Source of the DNA: Hydrogenophaga sp.
GTDB lineage: Bacteria > Pseudomonadota > Gammaproteobacteria > Burkholderiales > Burkholderiaceae_C
Assembly: GCF_030158645.1 (NCBI RefSeq)
Contig: NZ_JAOASO010000024.1
Coordinates: 1-64,000, forward strand
Length of the DNA: 64,000 bases
Reading direction: 5' to 3'
Position numbers and translations under genes: made by a program. The notes under the pieces were generated by a model that saw only the letters and a program-made list of their open reading frames with translations, was not told where the DNA came from and did not search any database. This document shows, one piece after another, positions 49,690-60,978 of this stretch; position 1 is the stretch's first letter; each line of letters starts with the position of its first letter.

Positions 49690-50433
49690 GGGCGCGAACA
49701 GCTCCAAGCGGTCTGTGATGATGCCGTCCAACCCCAGGTCGAGCAGGCGCTGGGCAGCCCAGTCGTCGTTCACCGTGTAGGCCAGCATGCGCAAACCGTT
49801 TGCGCGGGCGGTGCTCACCAGCGCCGTGTCCCACAGCGCGTGGTTGCAGACGATGGCCACGCATTCGAGCGAACGCGCCACGTCCAGCCAGCCGTCCCAC
49901 AGCGTGTCCAGCAGCAGGCCGCGCGGCAGCTCGGGCGCGGTGAGCATGGCACCGTGCAAGGCCTCGGGCCGGAACGAGGTGAGCAGCGGTGGCCAGCCTG
50001 GCTGGTCTTGCCACAGGCGCTGAGCCGCGGCCGCCACGGCCCGGCCGGTCTGCGCTTCCAGGCCCGGTGTGGGTTTGATCTCGATGTTGAGCGAGCAGGC
50101 GTTGGCCTGGCAGAAGCGGGCCACGCCTTCGAGCGTGGCCAGGGGCTCGCCCGCAAAACCGCGCGAGTGCCAGCCGCCGGCGTCGAGCTGGCTCAGCGCG
50201 CTCCAGGATTGGTCACCGCCGACACCATGGCCGTTGGTGGTGCGGTTGAGCGTGTCGTCGTGCAGCAGGAACACCACGCCGTCGGCGCTGAGCTTGGCGT
50301 CGCATTCGAACATGCGGTAGCCATGCGCCGCGCCCAGCCGGAACGCGGCCAGGGTGTTTTCAGGCGCGAGCTTGCCGGCGCCCCGGTGCGCGATCCACCG
50401 CGGATAAGGCCAGGGCCGGATCGGGTCGGTCAT
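49681..50433 (-). CDS. ugpQ: Glycerophosphodiester phosphodiesterase UgpQ
   Basis: UgpQ hydrolyses glycerophosphodiesters, freed from phospholipid headgroups, to glycerol-3-phosphate and an alcohol in the cytoplasm. The 250-residue protein has the GDPD marks WIAHRGAGKLAPENTL (catalytic His and Glu), FECDAKLSADG and HDDTLNRTTNG. Translation may start at the ATG at 50433 or at a GTG at 50439 that overlaps the ugpC stop (GTGA). It is the last gene of the ugpBAECQ operon. Confidence 0.94.
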   Translation of the reverse strand: MTDPIRPWPYPRWIAHRGAGKLAPENTLAAFRLGAAHGYRMFECDAKLSADGVVFLLHDDTLNRTTNGHGVGGDQSWSALSQLDAGGWHSRGFAGEPLATLEGVARFCQANACSLNIEIKPTPGLEAQTGRAVAAAAQRLWQDQPGWPPLLTSFRPEALHGAMLTAPELPRGLLLDTLWDGWLDVARSLECVAIVCNHALWDTALVSTARANGLRMLAYTVNDDWAAQRLLDLGLDGIITDRLELFAPGR

Positions 50434-50435
50434 GC

Positions 50436-51440
50436 TCACACCCGCTTGCCTGTCGCCGCGTCAAACCAATGCAGCCGGTCGAGCCGCGGCTGGGCGTGGA
50501 TGGTGCTGCCCACCACCGGCGCGCCCTGGTCCTCATGGGTGCGGATGATGAGTTTTTCGTCGCCCAGGCGGGCGTGCACCAGGCGTTCGGCGCCGAGCAG
50601 CTCCACCGTGTCCACTTGCAGTGCCCAGCCTTCCGTGCCGATGTCGAGGTGCTCGGGGCGCACACCCAGGATCTGGCCGGGCTTGCCACCCGGAGCGTTC
50701 TTGAGCAGGTTCATGGGCGGCGAGCCGATGAAGCTGGCCACGAAGGTGGTGGCGGGGCGCGAATACACCTCTTCGGGGGTGCCGAACTGCTCCATGTTGC
50801 CGGCGTTCATCACGATCATGCGTTCGGCCAGGGTCATGGCCTCCACCTGGTCGTGCGTGACGAAGAGCGAGGTGATGCCCAATTCACGGTGCAGTTTCTG
50901 GATCTCCAGCCGGGTCTGGGCGCGCAGCTTGGCGTCCAGGTTGGAGAGCGGCTCGTCAAACAGGAACACCTGCGGCTGGCGCACGATGGCGCGGCCCATG
51001 GCCACGCGCTGGCGCTGGCCGCCCGAGAGTTCGCGCGGCTTGCGCTCCAGCAGGTGCCCCAGCTCCAGGATGCCGGCGGCCTTGTCCACGCGCTGCTTGA
51101 TCTCGGCGATCGGCACCTTCTTGATCTTCAGGCCGTAGGCCATGTTGTCGAACACGGTCATGTGCGGGTAGAGCGCGTAGTTCTGGAACACCATCGCGAT
51201 GTCGCGTTCGGCCGGCTCCAGTTCATTGACCACACGCTCGCCGATGCAGATCTCGCCACCGCTGACTTCTTCAAGCCCTGCGACCATGCGCAGCAGGGTG
51301 GACTTGCCGCAGCCCGACGGGCCGACGATGACGATGAATTCGCCGTTGGTGATCTCGGCATTGACGCCGTGGATCACTTGCAGCCCGGTCTTGCCGGAGC
51401 CATAGCGCTTGACGACGTTGCGCAGGGAAATGGAGGCCAT
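50436..51440 (-). CDS. ugpC: Glycerol-3-phosphate ABC transporter ATPase UgpC
   Basis: UgpC powers uptake of sn-glycerol-3-phosphate and glycerophosphodiesters. The 334-residue protein has Walker [12 protein letters not shown], signature [14 protein letters not shown], Walker [13 protein letters not shown], an H-loop and a C-terminal OB-type (TOBE) regulatory domain from about residue 235. Sequence alone cannot separate UgpC from other sugar ATPases such as MalK; the operon context decides. ugpE lies 8 bp upstream. Confidence 0.94.
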   Translation of the reverse strand: MASISLRNVVKRYGSGKTGLQVIHGVNAEITNGEFIVIVGPSGCGKSTLLRMVAGLEEVSGGEICIGERVVNELEPAERDIAMVFQNYALYPHMTVFDNMAYGLKIKKVPIAEIKQRVDKAAGILELGHLLERKPRELSGGQRQRVAMGRAIVRQPQVFLFDEPLSNLDAKLRAQTRLEIQKLHRELGITSLFVTHDQVEAMTLAERMIVMNAGNMEQFGTPEEVYSRPATTFVASFIGSPPMNLLKNAPGGKPGQILGVRPEHLDIGTEGWALQVDTVELLGAERLVHARLGDEKLIIRTHEDQGAPVVGSTIHAQPRLDRLHWFDAATGKRV

Positions 51441-51448
51441 TTTTGTCT

Positions 51449-52303
51449 TTACTTTTCAGTGTCGACCAGGCCCTTGACGAACCAGCGTTGCATGAAGATC
51501 ACGACCAGTGCCGGGGGCAGCATGGCCAGGATGGCGGTGGCCATCACCACGTTCCATTCGGTGTACGAATCGCCCGAGATCAGGCGCTTGATGCCCATGA
51601 CCACCGGGTACATGGACTCGTCGGTGGTCACCAGCAGCGGCCACAAATACTGGTTCCAGCCGTAGATGAACTGGATCACGAACAGCGCGGCGATCGATGT
51701 CTTGGACAGTGGCAGCAGCACGTCTTTGAAGAAACGCATGGGGCCCGCGCCGTCCATGCGCGCAGCCTCCACCAGTTCGTCGGGCACGGTCAGGAAGAAC
51801 TGCCGGAACAGGAAGGTGGCGGTGGCCGAGGCAATCAACGGAACCGTGAGGCCCGCGTAGGTGTTGAGCATCCCGAGGTTGGCCACCACTTCGTAGGTCG
51901 GCCCGATCCGCACCTCCACCGGCAGCATCAGGGTGACGAAGATCATCCAGAACACCAGGTTGCGCATCGGGAAGCGGAAGTACACGATGGCGAAGGCAGA
52001 GAGCAGCGAGATGGCGATCTTGCCGATGGTGATCACCAGCGCGCTCACCAGACTCACCCACATCATGGGCGCGGCCGCCGCAATGCGGCTGCCGGCTTGC
52101 GTTTCGCCGCCAAACAGCGCGGTGCGGTAGGTCTCCAGCATGTTGTTGCCCGGGATGAGCGACATGGGGAAGGCCTGCGCGATCTGCTCGGACGTCTGGG
52201 TGGAGCCGATGAAGGTGATGTAGAGCGGGAAGCCGACGATGAGCACGCCGAGGATCAGCACGACGTGGGACAGGACCGTGAGGCCGGGGCGTTTTTCGAT
52301 CAT
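51449..52303 (-). CDS. ugpE: Glycerol-3-phosphate ABC transporter permease UgpE
   Basis: UgpE is one of two inner-membrane permeases of the Ugp importer. The 284-residue protein has six hydrophobic helices and the EAA loop motif [20 protein letters not shown] that docks on UgpC. The ATG at 52303 overlaps the ugpA stop (ATGA). A much longer frame on this strand is the open reading frame through ugpA and is not real. Confidence 0.95.
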   Translation of the reverse strand: MIEKRPGLTVLSHVVLILGVLIVGFPLYITFIGSTQTSEQIAQAFPMSLIPGNNMLETYRTALFGGETQAGSRIAAAAPMMWVSLVSALVITIGKIAISLLSAFAIVYFRFPMRNLVFWMIFVTLMLPVEVRIGPTYEVVANLGMLNTYAGLTVPLIASATATFLFRQFFLTVPDELVEAARMDGAGPMRFFKDVLLPLSKTSIAALFVIQFIYGWNQYLWPLLVTTDESMYPVVMGIKRLISGDSYTEWNVVMATAILAMLPPALVVIFMQRWFVKGLVDTEK

Positions 52304-53184
52304 CAGTACTGCACTTTCTTCTCGACGAAGCGGAACTGGATCACCGTGAGCGTGATGACCACCACCATGAGCACCACCGACTGCGCGGCCGAGCCGCCCA
52401 TGTCGAGCGCCTTGAAGCCGTCGTAGTAGACCTTGTAGACCAGGATGGCGGTGTCCTTGCCCGGTCCACCTTGGGTGGTGGCGTCGACGATGCCGAAGGT
52501 GTCGAAAAAGGCGTAGACGATGTTGATCACCAGCAGGAAGAAGGTGGTGGGTGACAGCAGCGGGAACACAATGGACCAGAAGCGGCGCCACGGGCCCGCA
52601 CCGTCGATGGCGGCGGCTTCGATCAGCGACTTCGGGATCGATTGCAGGCCGGCCAGGAAGAACAGGAAGTTGTAGGAGATCTGCTTCCAGACGGCGGCTG
52701 CCACGATGAGCGTCATGGCGTGGTCGGCGTCCAGCAGGTGGTTCCACTCGATGCCCACCGCGCGCAGGTAGTAGGCCACCACGCCCATGGGCGAAGCGAA
52801 CATGAACAGCCACAACACGCCGGCCACCACGGGCGCCACGGCATAGGGCCAGATGAGCAGCGTCTTGTAGACCCCCGAGCCCTTGAGCACACGGTCGGCG
52901 TACACGGCCAGCAGCAGGGCAATCGACAGACCGATCACCGCCACAAGCAGCGAGAACACCGCGGTGGTGGTGAAGGAGGCGAGGTAGGTGTCGTCGGCCC
53001 ACAAGCGCCGGAAATTCTCCAGACCCACAAACTCGGTGGACAGACCGAACGGGTCCTGTGTCAACAGGCTTTGGTAGAGCGCCTGGGCGGCCGGCCAGAA
53101 AAAGAACACCAGCACGATGGCCATCTGCGGCGCGATCAGCGCCCAGGGCAGCCAAGACGACTTGAACCGAACTCGTTTTTCCAT
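52303..53184 (-). CDS. ugpA: Glycerol-3-phosphate ABC transporter permease UgpA
   Basis: UgpA is the other permease of the importer. The 293-residue protein has six hydrophobic helices and the EAA motif [20 protein letters not shown]. The ATG at 53184 gives [14 protein letters not shown]; upstream frame residues are unconserved. It is followed by ugpE with a 4-bp overlap. The 106-bp gap to ugpB upstream contains GC-rich sequence without an obvious promoter. Confidence 0.95.
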   Translation of the reverse strand: MEKRVRFKSSWLPWALIAPQMAIVLVFFFWPAAQALYQSLLTQDPFGLSTEFVGLENFRRLWADDTYLASFTTTAVFSLLVAVIGLSIALLLAVYADRVLKGSGVYKTLLIWPYAVAPVVAGVLWLFMFASPMGVVAYYLRAVGIEWNHLLDADHAMTLIVAAAVWKQISYNFLFFLAGLQSIPKSLIEAAAIDGAGPWRRFWSIVFPLLSPTTFFLLVINIVYAFFDTFGIVDATTQGGPGKDTAILVYKVYYDGFKALDMGGSAAQSVVLMVVVITLTVIQFRFVEKKVQY

Positions 53185-53290
53185 GGGACTTTCAGTGCAC
53201 AAAGGGTGCGTGTTCAACGAAAAACCCGCCCCGGCCGGGGCTGCCAGCGGTGGGGCGGGTGGGGCGCCTTGCGGGGCCCGGGCGAGATTA

Positions 53291-54607
53291 TCAGGACTTG
53301 TTGGCCTTCTGGAATCGCTCCAGCTGTTCGTTGCCGCGTTTGACCGCGGTGTCCAGGGCATCCTTGGCCGACTTTTTGCCAGCCCAGACCTGCTCCAGTT
53401 CCTCGTCGTTGATCGTGCGGATCTGAACGAAGTTGCCCAGGCGAATGCCGCGTGACTTGTCGGTGGTCTTGCGGATCATCTGCGTGACCGACACGTCGGT
53501 GCCGGGGTTCTGCTTGTAGAAGCCGCTGGTGTCGGTCAGCTTGAACGATTCCAGTGTCACCGGCAGGTAGCCGGTGCGCTGGTGGCTTTTTGCGGCTTCG
53601 GCCGGCTTGGACAGGTGGGCGAAGAACTGGGCCACGCCTTGGTACTCGTTGGCCTTCTTGCCCGACATCACCCACAGGCTCGCGCCACCGATCACCGTGT
53701 TCTGCGGTGCGCCGGCCACATCGGGGTAGTAGGGCAGGGTGCCGATACCGCTGGCAAATTTGCTGTTGCGCTTGATGTTGCCGTAGAGCGCCGAGGAGCC
53801 GGTCGTCATGGCGCACTCGCCCGAGACGAAGGTGGCGTCGGCCGCATTGCCCCGGCCTTTGTAGACGAACAGCCCTGTCTTGGCCATGTTGGCCAGGTTC
53901 TCGATGTGGCGCACGTGCAGCGGCGTGTTGAAAGTCAGGCGGGCGTCGATGCCGCGCATGCCGTTGCCCTGGGTCGCGAACTCGGTGTTGTGCCAGGCCG
54001 AGAAGCTCTCCAGCTGCGTCCAGCTCACCCAGCTGGTGGTGAACGGGCACTTGTGGCCCGCTGCCTTGAGCTTGCCGGCGGCCAGCGCCACCTCGGGCCA
54101 GGTCTTGGGCGGGTTCTCCGGGTCCATGCCGGCCGCCTTGAAGGCGTCCTTGTTGTAATGGAAAACGGGGGTGGAGCTGTTGAAGGGGAAGCTCAGCATC
54201 TGACCGTTGGGGGCCGTGTAGTAGCCCGCCACCGCCGGCACGTAGGCGGCCGGGTTGAACGTCACGCCGGCATCGCTCATGACCTTGCCCACCGGCACGA
54301 TGGCGCCCTTGCTGGCCATCATGGTCGCGGTGCCCACTTCAAACACCTGCAGGATGTGCGGGGCGTTGCCCGAGCGGAAGGCCGCGATGGCGGCGGTCAT
54401 GGACTCGTCGTAGCTGCCCTTGAAGGTGGGCACGATCTTGTATTGCGTCTGGCTGGCGTTGTAGTCCTTGGCCAGGTCGTTGACCCACTCACCCAGGGCG
54501 CCGCCCATGGAGTGCCACCACTGGATCTCTGTCTGGGCGTGGGCCGGCCCGCTCATCAGGGCGGCGAGTGCCAGGGCGGCGGTCGGGGAAAGAAGACGTT
54601 TCTGCAT
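53291..54607 (-). CDS. ugpB: Glycerol-3-phosphate periplasmic binding protein UgpB
   Basis: UgpB captures sn-glycerol-3-phosphate or glycerophosphodiesters in the periplasm and delivers them to UgpAE. The 438-residue protein has a Sec signal peptide (cleavage after GPAHA, about residue 24) and the extracellular solute-binding fold with [14 protein letters not shown] at the mature N-terminus. A GGAG ribosome-binding site precedes the ATG at 54607. It heads the operon, whose upstream region carries a Pho-box-like array. The C-terminal NKS ends before the ugpA gap. Confidence 0.95.
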   Translation of the reverse strand: MQKRLLSPTAALALAALMSGPAHAQTEIQWWHSMGGALGEWVNDLAKDYNASQTQYKIVPTFKGSYDESMTAAIAAFRSGNAPHILQVFEVGTATMMASKGAIVPVGKVMSDAGVTFNPAAYVPAVAGYYTAPNGQMLSFPFNSSTPVFHYNKDAFKAAGMDPENPPKTWPEVALAAGKLKAAGHKCPFTTSWVSWTQLESFSAWHNTEFATQGNGMRGIDARLTFNTPLHVRHIENLANMAKTGLFVYKGRGNAADATFVSGECAMTTGSSALYGNIKRNSKFASGIGTLPYYPDVAGAPQNTVIGGASLWVMSGKKANEYQGVAQFFAHLSKPAEAAKSHQRTGYLPVTLESFKLTDTSGFYKQNPGTDVSVTQMIRKTTDKSRGIRLGNFVQIRTINDEELEQVWAGKKSAKDALDTAVKRGNEQLERFQKANKS

Positions 54608-54642
54608 GGATGCTCCGGATTGGCTTGCTGTGGGAACGCCGT

Positions 54643-54698
54643 AGGCTAGGGGACTTTTGTGACAAATCCATTGCAACGGTGTTTCCCGACCGTGACAA
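54643..54698 (-). promoter_or_regulatory. Pho-box-like array and promoter of ugpBAECQ
   Basis: On the minus strand the heptads TTGTCAC, GGGAAAC, TTGCAAT and TTGTCAC begin exactly 11 bp apart (their plus-strand spans are 54692-54698, 54681-54687, 54670-54676 and 54659-54665). Two of the four match the PhoB heptad CTGTCAY well. Ten bases beyond the last one lies TAGCCT (54643-54648), the right place for the -10 of a PhoB-activated promoter. ugp operons are PhoB targets in E. coli, so phosphate-starvation control is likely. Confidence 0.55.
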
Positions 54699-54784
54699 CG
54701 GGGGTTTCCATAAGGGGGGTGGGTGAATGGACCCTGCGGTACCATCTTGGGCTACCCATTGTCACGTTGGCGTCTGCCAGACTC

Positions 54785-57700
54785 ATGAACGCTCCCACAC
54801 CGCTCTCGCTCTTCGCCGTGGCCACCGAGGAAGCGCCGCGCTTGCGCGAGATCCCCTACAACTACACCTCCTTTTCCGACCGGGAAATCGTCCAGCGTTT
54901 GCTGGGCGAGCGGGCCTGGGCCCTGCTGAACGAGCTGCGTGGCGAACGCCGCACCGGCCGCTCGGCCCGCATGTTGTACGAGGTGTTGGGTGACATCTGG
55001 GTGGTGCAGCGCAATCCCTACCTGCAAGACGACCTGCTCGACACGCCGAAGCGCCGCAAACAGCTGGTGGACGCCTTGCACCACCGCCTGGGCGAAGTCC
55101 AAAAGCGCCGCACGCCACAGGACGATGCCGGTCGCGACGCACTGGTGGTTGAACTGCTGCAAGCCGCCAAGGGCGCCGTGGACGCTTTTTCGCGCTCGTT
55201 TGAAGACATGGCGGCGTTGCGCCAGCGCGCCACCAAGGCGCTGCGCAAGCTCACCGCCCACGACAACATCAAGTTCGATGGCCTGTCGCGCGTGTCGCAC
55301 GTGACCGATGCCACCGACTGGCGCGTCGAATACCCCTTCGTCGTGCTCACGCCCGACACCGAAACAGAAATGGCCCTGCTGGTCAAAGGCTGCTTCGAAC
55401 TGGGCCTGACCATCATTCCCCGCGGGGGCGGCACCGGCTACACCGGTGGCGCGATCCCGTTGACGTGGAAAAGCGCGGTGATCAACACCGAAAAGCTTGA
55501 AGCCATGACCGAGGTGGAGTGGGTGAAGGCGCCCGGCCACGACAAGCCTTTGCCCACCATCTGGACCGAAGCCGGCGTGGTCACGCAGCGCGTGGCCGAT
55601 GCGGCCGAACGTGCGGGCCACGTGTTCGCGGTGGACCCGACCTCGGCCGAGGCCTCGTGCATCGGCGGCAACATCGCCATGAACGCCGGTGGCAAGAAGG
55701 CCGTGCTGTGGGGCACGGCGCTGGACAACCTGCTCAGCTGGCGCATGGTCACGCCCCAGGCCCAGTGGCTCGAAGTCACCCGCCTGGACCACAACCTCGG
55801 CAAGATCCACGACGCCGATGTGGCCAGTTTCGAGCTGAAGTATTTCGAGGCCGATGGCAAGACGCCGGTGCGCACCGAGCAACTCGTGATCCCGGGCAAG
55901 ACCTTCCGCAAGGAAGGCCTCGGCAAGGATGTGACCGACAAGTTCCTGAGCGGCCTGCCCGGCATCCAGAAAGAAGGCTGCGACGGCCTCATCACCAGCG
56001 CGCGCTGGGTGGTGCACCGCATGCCCGAGCACGTGCGAACCGTGTGCCTGGAGTTTTTCGGCAACCCGCGCGACTGCGTGCCCTCGATCGTCGAGATCAA
56101 GGATTTCATGTTCGCTGAGCAGAAGCGCTCCAGCGTGCTGCTGGCCGGGCTTGAGCACCTGGACGACCGCTACCTGAAGGCCGTGGGTTACGCCACCAAG
56201 AGCAAGAAGGGCAACGGCAGCCTGCCCAAGATGGTGTTGATTGGTGACATCGTGGGCGACGATGCCGACGACGTGGCGCGCGCCACCAGCGAGGTGATCC
56301 GCATCGCCAACTCGCGCAGCGGCGAAGGCTTCGTGGCCATCAGCGCCGAAGCGCGCAAAAAGTTCTGGCTTGACCGCAAACGCACCGCGGCCATCAGCAA
56401 GCACACCAACGCCTTCAAGATCAACGAAGACGTGGTGATCCCGCTGCCGCGCATGGGCGAGTACACCGAGGGCATCGAGCGCATCAACATCGAGCTCTCG
56501 CTGCGCAACAAGATCAAGCTGGCCGATGCGCTGGAGGCCTTCTTCGCCAAAGGCCAGTTGCCGCTGGGCAAGACCGACGACGCCAACGACATCCCCAGCG
56601 CCGAGCTGCTCGAAGACCGCGTGCAACAAGCCCTGGTGCTGGTGCGCGAGGTGCGCGCGCTGTGGGCCGGCTGGTTGAGCGACGTGGACACGCTGTTCCC
56701 GCAACTCCAAGACCACCGCCTGCGCGCCAGCTGGAAAACCCAGCTGCGTGGACCGCTGCAGCAGATCTTCACCGGGGCCGCTTTCGGTGCGGTGCTGGAA
56801 GAGTGCACCGCCATCCACAAACGCGTGCTCAAGGGCCGCGTCTGGGCAGCGCTGCACATGCACGCGGGCGACGGCAACGTGCACACCAACCTGCCGGTCA
56901 ACAGCGACGACTACGAGATGCTGCAGACGGCACACGAAGCCGTGGGCCGCATCATGGTGCTGGCGCGCAGCCTGGACGGCGTGATCTCCGGCGAGCACGG
57001 CATCGGCATCACCAAGCTGGAGTTCCTCACCGACGAAGAGCTGCGCCCGTTCGCCGAGTACAAGGGCCGCGTCGACCCCGAAGGCCGCTTCAACAAAGGC
57101 AAGTTGCTGCGCCAGGGCGTGGGCAATGACACCCAGTTGCGCAGTGCCGACCTCTCACACGCCTACACGCCGAGCTTCGGCCTGATGGGGCACGAGTCGC
57201 TGATCATGCAGCAGAGCGACATCGGCGCCATCGCCGATTCGGTCAAGGACTGCCTGCGCTGCGGCAAGTGCAAACCGGTTTGTGCCACCCACGTGCCGCG
57301 CGCCAACCTGCTCTACAGCCCGCGCAACAAGATCCTGGCCACGTCGCTGCTGGTGGAAGCCTTCCTGTACGAAGAGCAGACGCGCCGAGGCATCAGCATC
57401 AAGCACTGGGAAGAGTTCGAGGACGTGGCCGACCACTGCACGGTGTGCCACAAGTGCCTGAGCCCCTGCCCGGTCAAGATCGACTTTGGCGACGTGACCA
57501 TGAACATGCGCAACCTGTTGCGCAAGATGGGCCAGAAGAGTTTCCGTCCGGGCAATGCCGCGGCCATGTTTTTCCTGAACGCCACCAACCCCGAGACCAT
57601 CAAGTTCATGCGCTCGGCCATGGTGGACGTGGGCTTCAAGGCCCAGCGCATGGCCAACCAGCTCTTGAAGAAGGTTGCGCGCAAGCAGACCAGCGCACCG

Positions 57701-58666
57701 CCGGCCACCCTGGGCGCGGCTCCCATCAAGGAGCAGGTGATCCACTTCATCAACAAGAAGATGCCCGGTGGCCTGCCCAAAAAGACCGCGCGCGCCTTGC
57801 TGGACATTGAGGACAAGGACTACGTGCCCATCATCCGCAACCCGGTGGGCACCACGGCAGAAACCGAGGCGGTGTTCTATTTCCCCGGTTGCGGCTCCGA
57901 GCGCCTGTTCAGCCAGGTGGGTCTGGCCACGCAGGCCATGCTGTGGCATGCCGGCGTGCAAACCGTGTTGCCGCCGGGTTACTTGTGCTGCGGGTATCCG
58001 CAGCGCGGCAGCGGTCAGTTCGACAAGGCCGAGAAGATCATCACCGACAACCGCGTGCTGTTCCACCGCGTGGCCAACACGCTGAACTACCTCGACATCA
58101 AGACCGTGGTGGTGAGCTGCGGCACCTGCTACGACCAGCTCCAGGGCTACGAATTCGACAAGATCTTCCCCGGTTGCCGCATCATCGACATCCACGAATA
58201 CCTGCTTGAAAAAGGCATCACCTTGCCGGCCGGCCAGGGCGGATACCTCTACCACGACCCCTGCCACAGCCCCATGAAGCTGCAGGAGCCGATGAAGACG
58301 GTGAAGGCGCTGGTCGGAGACAACGTGCTGGAGAGCAAACGCTGCTGCGGTGAGTCGGGCACGCTGGGCGTGACCCGGCCCGACATCTCCACCCAGATCC
58401 GCTTCCGCAAGGAAGAGGAGCTGCAAAAGGGCGAAGCCGCCCTGCGCGCCGCCGGCACCGTGGGAGCGCAGGACAACGTGAAAATCCTCACCTCGTGCCC
58501 GAGCTGCCTGCAAGGCCTCAGCCGCTATGGCGACGACCTCAACAACGGCCTGTTGGAGGCCGACTACATCGTCGTCGAGATGGCGCGCCAGATCCTGGGC
58601 GAAGACTGGTTGCCCACCTACGTGGCCCAGGCCAACGACGGTGGCATCGAACGCGTGCTGGTCTGA
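54785..58666 (+). CDS. DUF3683 FAD/iron-sulfur dehydrogenase (GlcD-GlcF-like fusion)
   Basis: This 1293-residue protein joins several redox modules. An N-terminal DUF3683 region (about 1-180) is followed by an FAD-binding PCMH domain (about 185-400) with [12 protein letters not shown] near residue 211. An FAD-oxidase C-terminal domain (about 500-780) comes next. Then come two [4Fe-4S] motifs ([11 protein letters not shown] near 822, [12 protein letters not shown] near 885) and two CCG domains (from about 1032 and 1109, with YLCCGYP and RCCGESGT). It resembles glycolate or D-lactate dehydrogenase with the Fe-S subunit fused. Substrate unknown; the next genes for ubiquinone suggest quinone as acceptor. 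The ATG at 54785 is chosen over 54659. Confidence 0.88.
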   Translation: MNAPTPLSLFAVATEEAPRLREIPYNYTSFSDREIVQRLLGERAWALLNELRGERRTGRSARMLYEVLGDIWVVQRNPYLQDDLLDTPKRRKQLVDALHHRLGEVQKRRTPQDDAGRDALVVELLQAAKGAVDAFSRSFEDMAALRQRATKALRKLTAHDNIKFDGLSRVSHVTDATDWRVEYPFVVLTPDTETEMALLVKGCFELGLTIIPRGGGTGYTGGAIPLTWKSAVINTEKLEAMTEVEWVKAPGHDKPLPTIWTEAGVVTQRVADAAERAGHVFAVDPTSAEASCIGGNIAMNAGGKKAVLWGTALDNLLSWRMVTPQAQWLEVTRLDHNLGKIHDADVASFELKYFEADGKTPVRTEQLVIPGKTFRKEGLGKDVTDKFLSGLPGIQKEGCDGLITSARWVVHRMPEHVRTVCLEFFGNPRDCVPSIVEIKDFMFAEQKRSSVLLAGLEHLDDRYLKAVGYATKSKKGNGSLPKMVLIGDIVGDDADDVARATSEVIRIANSRSGEGFVAISAEARKKFWLDRKRTAAISKHTNAFKINEDVVIPLPRMGEYTEGIERINIELSLRNKIKLADALEAFFAKGQLPLGKTDDANDIPSAELLEDRVQQALVLVREVRALWAGWLSDVDTLFPQLQDHRLRASWKTQLRGPLQQIFTGAAFGAVLEECTAIHKRVLKGRVWAALHMHAGDGNVHTNLPVNSDDYEMLQTAHEAVGRIMVLARSLDGVISGEHGIGITKLEFLTDEELRPFAEYKGRVDPEGRFNKGKLLRQGVGNDTQLRSADLSHAYTPSFGLMGHESLIMQQSDIGAIADSVKDCLRCGKCKPVCATHVPRANLLYSPRNKILATSLLVEAFLYEEQTRRGISIKHWEEFEDVADHCTVCHKCLSPCPVKIDFGDVTMNMRNLLRKMGQKSFRPGNAAAMFFLNATNPETIKFMRSAMVDVGFKAQRMANQLLKKVARKQTSAPPATLGAAPIKEQVIHFINKKMPGGLPKKTARALLDIEDKDYVPIIRNPVGTTAETEAVFYFPGCGSERLFSQVGLATQAMLWHAGVQTVLPPGYLCCGYPQRGSGQFDKAEKIITDNRVLFHRVANTLNYLDIKTVVVSCGTCYDQLQGYEFDKIFPGCRIIDIHEYLLEKGITLPAGQGGYLYHDPCHSPMKLQEPMKTVKALVGDNVLESKRCCGESGTLGVTRPDISTQIRFRKEEELQKGEAALRAAGTVGAQDNVKILTSCPSCLQGLSRYGDDLNNGLLEADYIVVEMARQILGEDWLPTYVAQANDGGIERVLV

Positions 58667-58693
58667 CCTCACAACACACAAGAGACAACACCC

Positions 58694-59107
58694 ATGGCCG
58701 GACTCGACAAGAACACCCCCTCGCCGCAATCCATCACGCTGCACCAGCAGTCGCGCGTGCTCGAAATCGGCTTTTCGGACGGACAGGAATTCAAGATTCC
58801 GTTCGAGCTGATGCGCGTGTACTCGCCCTCGGCGGAAGTGCAGGGCCATGGCCCGGGACAGGAAGTGCTGCAGACCGGCAAACGCGAAGTGGGCATCGTC
58901 GCGCTGGAGCCGGTGGGCAACTACGCCGTGCAGCCCACGTTCTCCGACGGCCACAGTTCGGGCATCTTTTCCTGGGACCTGCTGTACTTTCTGGGTTCCA
59001 AGCAGGCCGATCTGTGGGCCGACTACACCGCGCGGCTGGCGGCTGCGGGCATGGAGCGCGATGCACCCATGTTGGACAAGGGCGGCCACGCCTGCGGCAG
59101 CCACTGA
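58694..59107 (+). CDS. DUF971 (gamma-butyrobetaine hydroxylase-like N-terminal domain) protein
   Basis: The 137-residue product is a stand-alone domain related to the N-terminus of gamma-butyrobetaine hydroxylases, with the block LEIGFSDGQEFKIPFELMRVYSPSAEVQGHG and the segment VGNYAVQPTFSDGHSSGIFSWD. In other proteins this domain is found beside iron-sulfur carriers, but its role is unclear. It ends in a histidine and cysteine tail (GGHACGSH) that could bind metal. It is placed 27 bp after the flavoprotein and 9 bp before ubiE. Confidence 0.87.
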   Translation: MAGLDKNTPSPQSITLHQQSRVLEIGFSDGQEFKIPFELMRVYSPSAEVQGHGPGQEVLQTGKREVGIVALEPVGNYAVQPTFSDGHSSGIFSWDLLYFLGSKQADLWADYTARLAAAGMERDAPMLDKGGHACGSH

Positions 59108-59116
59108 AGGCCCGCC

Positions 59117-59848
59117 ATGGCAGACACCCATTTCGGTTTCAAGACGGTTGACGAGCGCGAGAAGGCGTCTCGCGTGCGCAGCGTGTTCGACTCGGTCGCG
59201 CCCAAGTACGACGTGATGAACGACCTCATGTCGGCCGGCCTGCACCGCCTCTGGAAACGCTACACGCTCACCGTGGCCAACCCGCAGCCGGGCCAGCAGG
59301 TGCTCGACATCGCGGGCGGCACGGGCGACCTGTCGCTGGCTTTTGCCAGAAAAGTGGGCCCGACAGGGCGGGTGGTTCACACCGACATCAACGAGGCGAT
59401 GTTGCGCGAAGGCCGCACGCGCCTGCTCGACATGGGGGTGGTGCTCCCGACCCTGGTGTGCGACGCGGAGAAGCTCCCGTTCGCGAGTGAATCGTTCGAT
59501 TTCGTGTCGGTGGCCTTCGGTCTGCGCAACATGACGAACAAGGAAAACGCCCTGGCCGAGATGCACCGCACACTCAAGCCGGGGGGCAAGCTGCTGGTGC
59601 TGGAGTTTTCCCGGGTGGCGAAGCCGCTCGAAAAAGCTTATGACTGGTACTCGTTCAACGTGCTGCCCAAACTGGGCAAGCTGGTGGCCAACGACGAGGA
59701 CAGCTACCGCTACCTCGCCGAGTCCATCCGCATGCACCCGGGGCAGGAAGCGTTGCGGCACATGATGCGCGGTGTGGGCTTTGGCCATGTGGATGTGCAC
59801 AACCTGAGCGCAGGCGTCGTGGCGCTGCATGTGGGCATCAAGTGCTGA
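59117..59848 (+). CDS. ubiE: Ubiquinone/menaquinone C-methyltransferase UbiE
   Basis: UbiE methylates the ring carbon of the demethylated quinol intermediates in ubiquinone (and where present menaquinone) synthesis, using SAM. The 243-residue protein has the motif [38 protein letters not shown] and the LVLEFSRV block. The N-terminal [13 protein letters not shown] matches the family start. It opens a ubiE - Tim44-like - ubiJ - ubiB group. Confidence 0.97.
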   Translation: MADTHFGFKTVDEREKASRVRSVFDSVAPKYDVMNDLMSAGLHRLWKRYTLTVANPQPGQQVLDIAGGTGDLSLAFARKVGPTGRVVHTDINEAMLREGRTRLLDMGVVLPTLVCDAEKLPFASESFDFVSVAFGLRNMTNKENALAEMHRTLKPGGKLLVLEFSRVAKPLEKAYDWYSFNVLPKLGKLVANDEDSYRYLAESIRMHPGQEALRHMMRGVGFGHVDVHNLSAGVVALHVGIKC

Positions 59849-59884
59849 TCGCGGTTCGGATGATGGATTGAAGGAGACAGGGAC

Positions 59885-60889
59885 ATGAACACGTTGTGGT
59901 CGGTGATGTTGGTGTGCGCGATGGCGCTGGGCTCGCAAGATGTCTGGGCCAAGCGCCTGGGAGGCGGCGTGTCGATCGGCAAGCAGTCGGGCAACGTCAC
60001 GCAGCGCAGCACGGCGCCCACGCAGCAAGCTGCGCCGGCCACCACGCAAAACGCCGCGGCCCGTCCGGCCACCGCCAGTCCGGCGGCGGCGGCCGCACCC
60101 AAGCGTCCGTGGGGTGCCATGCTCGGCGGTCTGGCAGCGGGCCTGGGCCTGGCCTGGCTGGCGTCGGCGCTGGGCTTTGGCGAAGGCTTTGCCCAGTTCC
60201 TGATGTTCGCCCTGCTGGCCGCCGTGGTCGTGGCGGTGATCGGCATGCTGATGCGCCGCCGCGCGGCGGCCAACGGCTCCGGCAATCTGGCATACCAGAA
60301 CGCCAGTGGCCCGCTCACCCAATCGGGCAGTTCCCAGTTCGACCCGGCCACGCCGCGCAGCTACTTGCCGCAGAACGTGGGCAACGACGCCTCGGCCCGT
60401 CCCTGGGAGCGCAGCGGCCCCGCTTCGCTCGACACCGCCCAGCCGTCGGCCCCGGGTGGCTCCATGATCGGTGCCGCGCTGATGGGGCGCCAGACCTGGG
60501 GCGTACCCGCCGGTTTTGACGCCGAGGGCTTCCTGAAGGCTTCCAAGGCCAATTTCGTGAGTCTGCAGGACGCGTGGGACCGCTCCGACATCCCGAGTCT
60601 GCGCGCCATGATGACCGACGGCATGCTGGAGCAGATCCGCACCCAGCTGGCCGAACGCGAGGCCACCACCGGTGTGAGCGTCAACAAGACCGACGTCGTC
60701 ATGCTCGACGCCCAGTTGCTGGGCATCGAGGAACTGGACGGCGAGTACATGGCCAGTGTGGAGTTTTCGGGCTTGATCCGCGAAGACGCGTCCTCGGGAC
60801 CGAACCCGTTCCGCGAAGTCTGGAACATCACGCGGCCCAAAGCCGGCTCCGGTGGTTGGCTGGTGGCCGGCGTGCAGGCTCTGCAGTAA
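59885..60889 (+). CDS. Tim44-like domain membrane protein
   Basis: The 334-residue product has a signal-anchor N-terminus ending near VWA (about residue 22), an Ala/Pro/Thr-rich linker (about 40-75) and a double membrane helix region (about 78-120, GGLAAGLGLAWLASALGFG and FLMFALLAAVVVAVIGMLM). A C-terminal Tim44-like domain (about 185-334) has KANFVSLQDAWDRSDIPSLRAMMTDGMLEQI. Such proteins are near ubiE in related genomes, and their function in bacteria is not established. A GGAG ribosome-binding site precedes the ATG. Confidence 0.87.
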   Translation: MNTLWSVMLVCAMALGSQDVWAKRLGGGVSIGKQSGNVTQRSTAPTQQAAPATTQNAAARPATASPAAAAAPKRPWGAMLGGLAAGLGLAWLASALGFGEGFAQFLMFALLAAVVVAVIGMLMRRRAAANGSGNLAYQNASGPLTQSGSSQFDPATPRSYLPQNVGNDASARPWERSGPASLDTAQPSAPGGSMIGAALMGRQTWGVPAGFDAEGFLKASKANFVSLQDAWDRSDIPSLRAMMTDGMLEQIRTQLAEREATTGVSVNKTDVVMLDAQLLGIEELDGEYMASVEFSGLIREDASSGPNPFREVWNITRPKAGSGGWLVAGVQALQ

Positions 60890-60923
60890 GGGCCGCAGCC
60901 GGGCACAAGACCCGGCCCCGTCA

Positions 60924-60957
60924 GGGCAATGGCCGATGCCATCGCCCGAGGGGTTTT
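60924..60957 (+). terminator. Possible terminator after the Tim44-like gene
   Basis: GGGCAATGGC-CGAT-GCCATCGCCC (one mismatch) is followed by GAGGGGTTTT. It lies 34 bp after the stop codon and about 22 bp before ubiJ. A second smaller hairpin, GCCGGG-CACAAGA-CCCGGC, precedes it at 60898-60916. The interrupted T-run makes it a weak terminator. Confidence 0.45.
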
Positions 60958-60978
60958 ATCCGTCAAAATCGGGTGGTC

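Noticed and set aside
57155-60322. 1055-codon open frame on the minus strand opposite the flavoprotein and ubiE genes
   Set aside because: It is antisense to well-supported genes with intact motifs. Its composition (His, Arg, Gly, Val rich) is the usual mirror of GC-rich coding DNA, and it has no recognisable domain.
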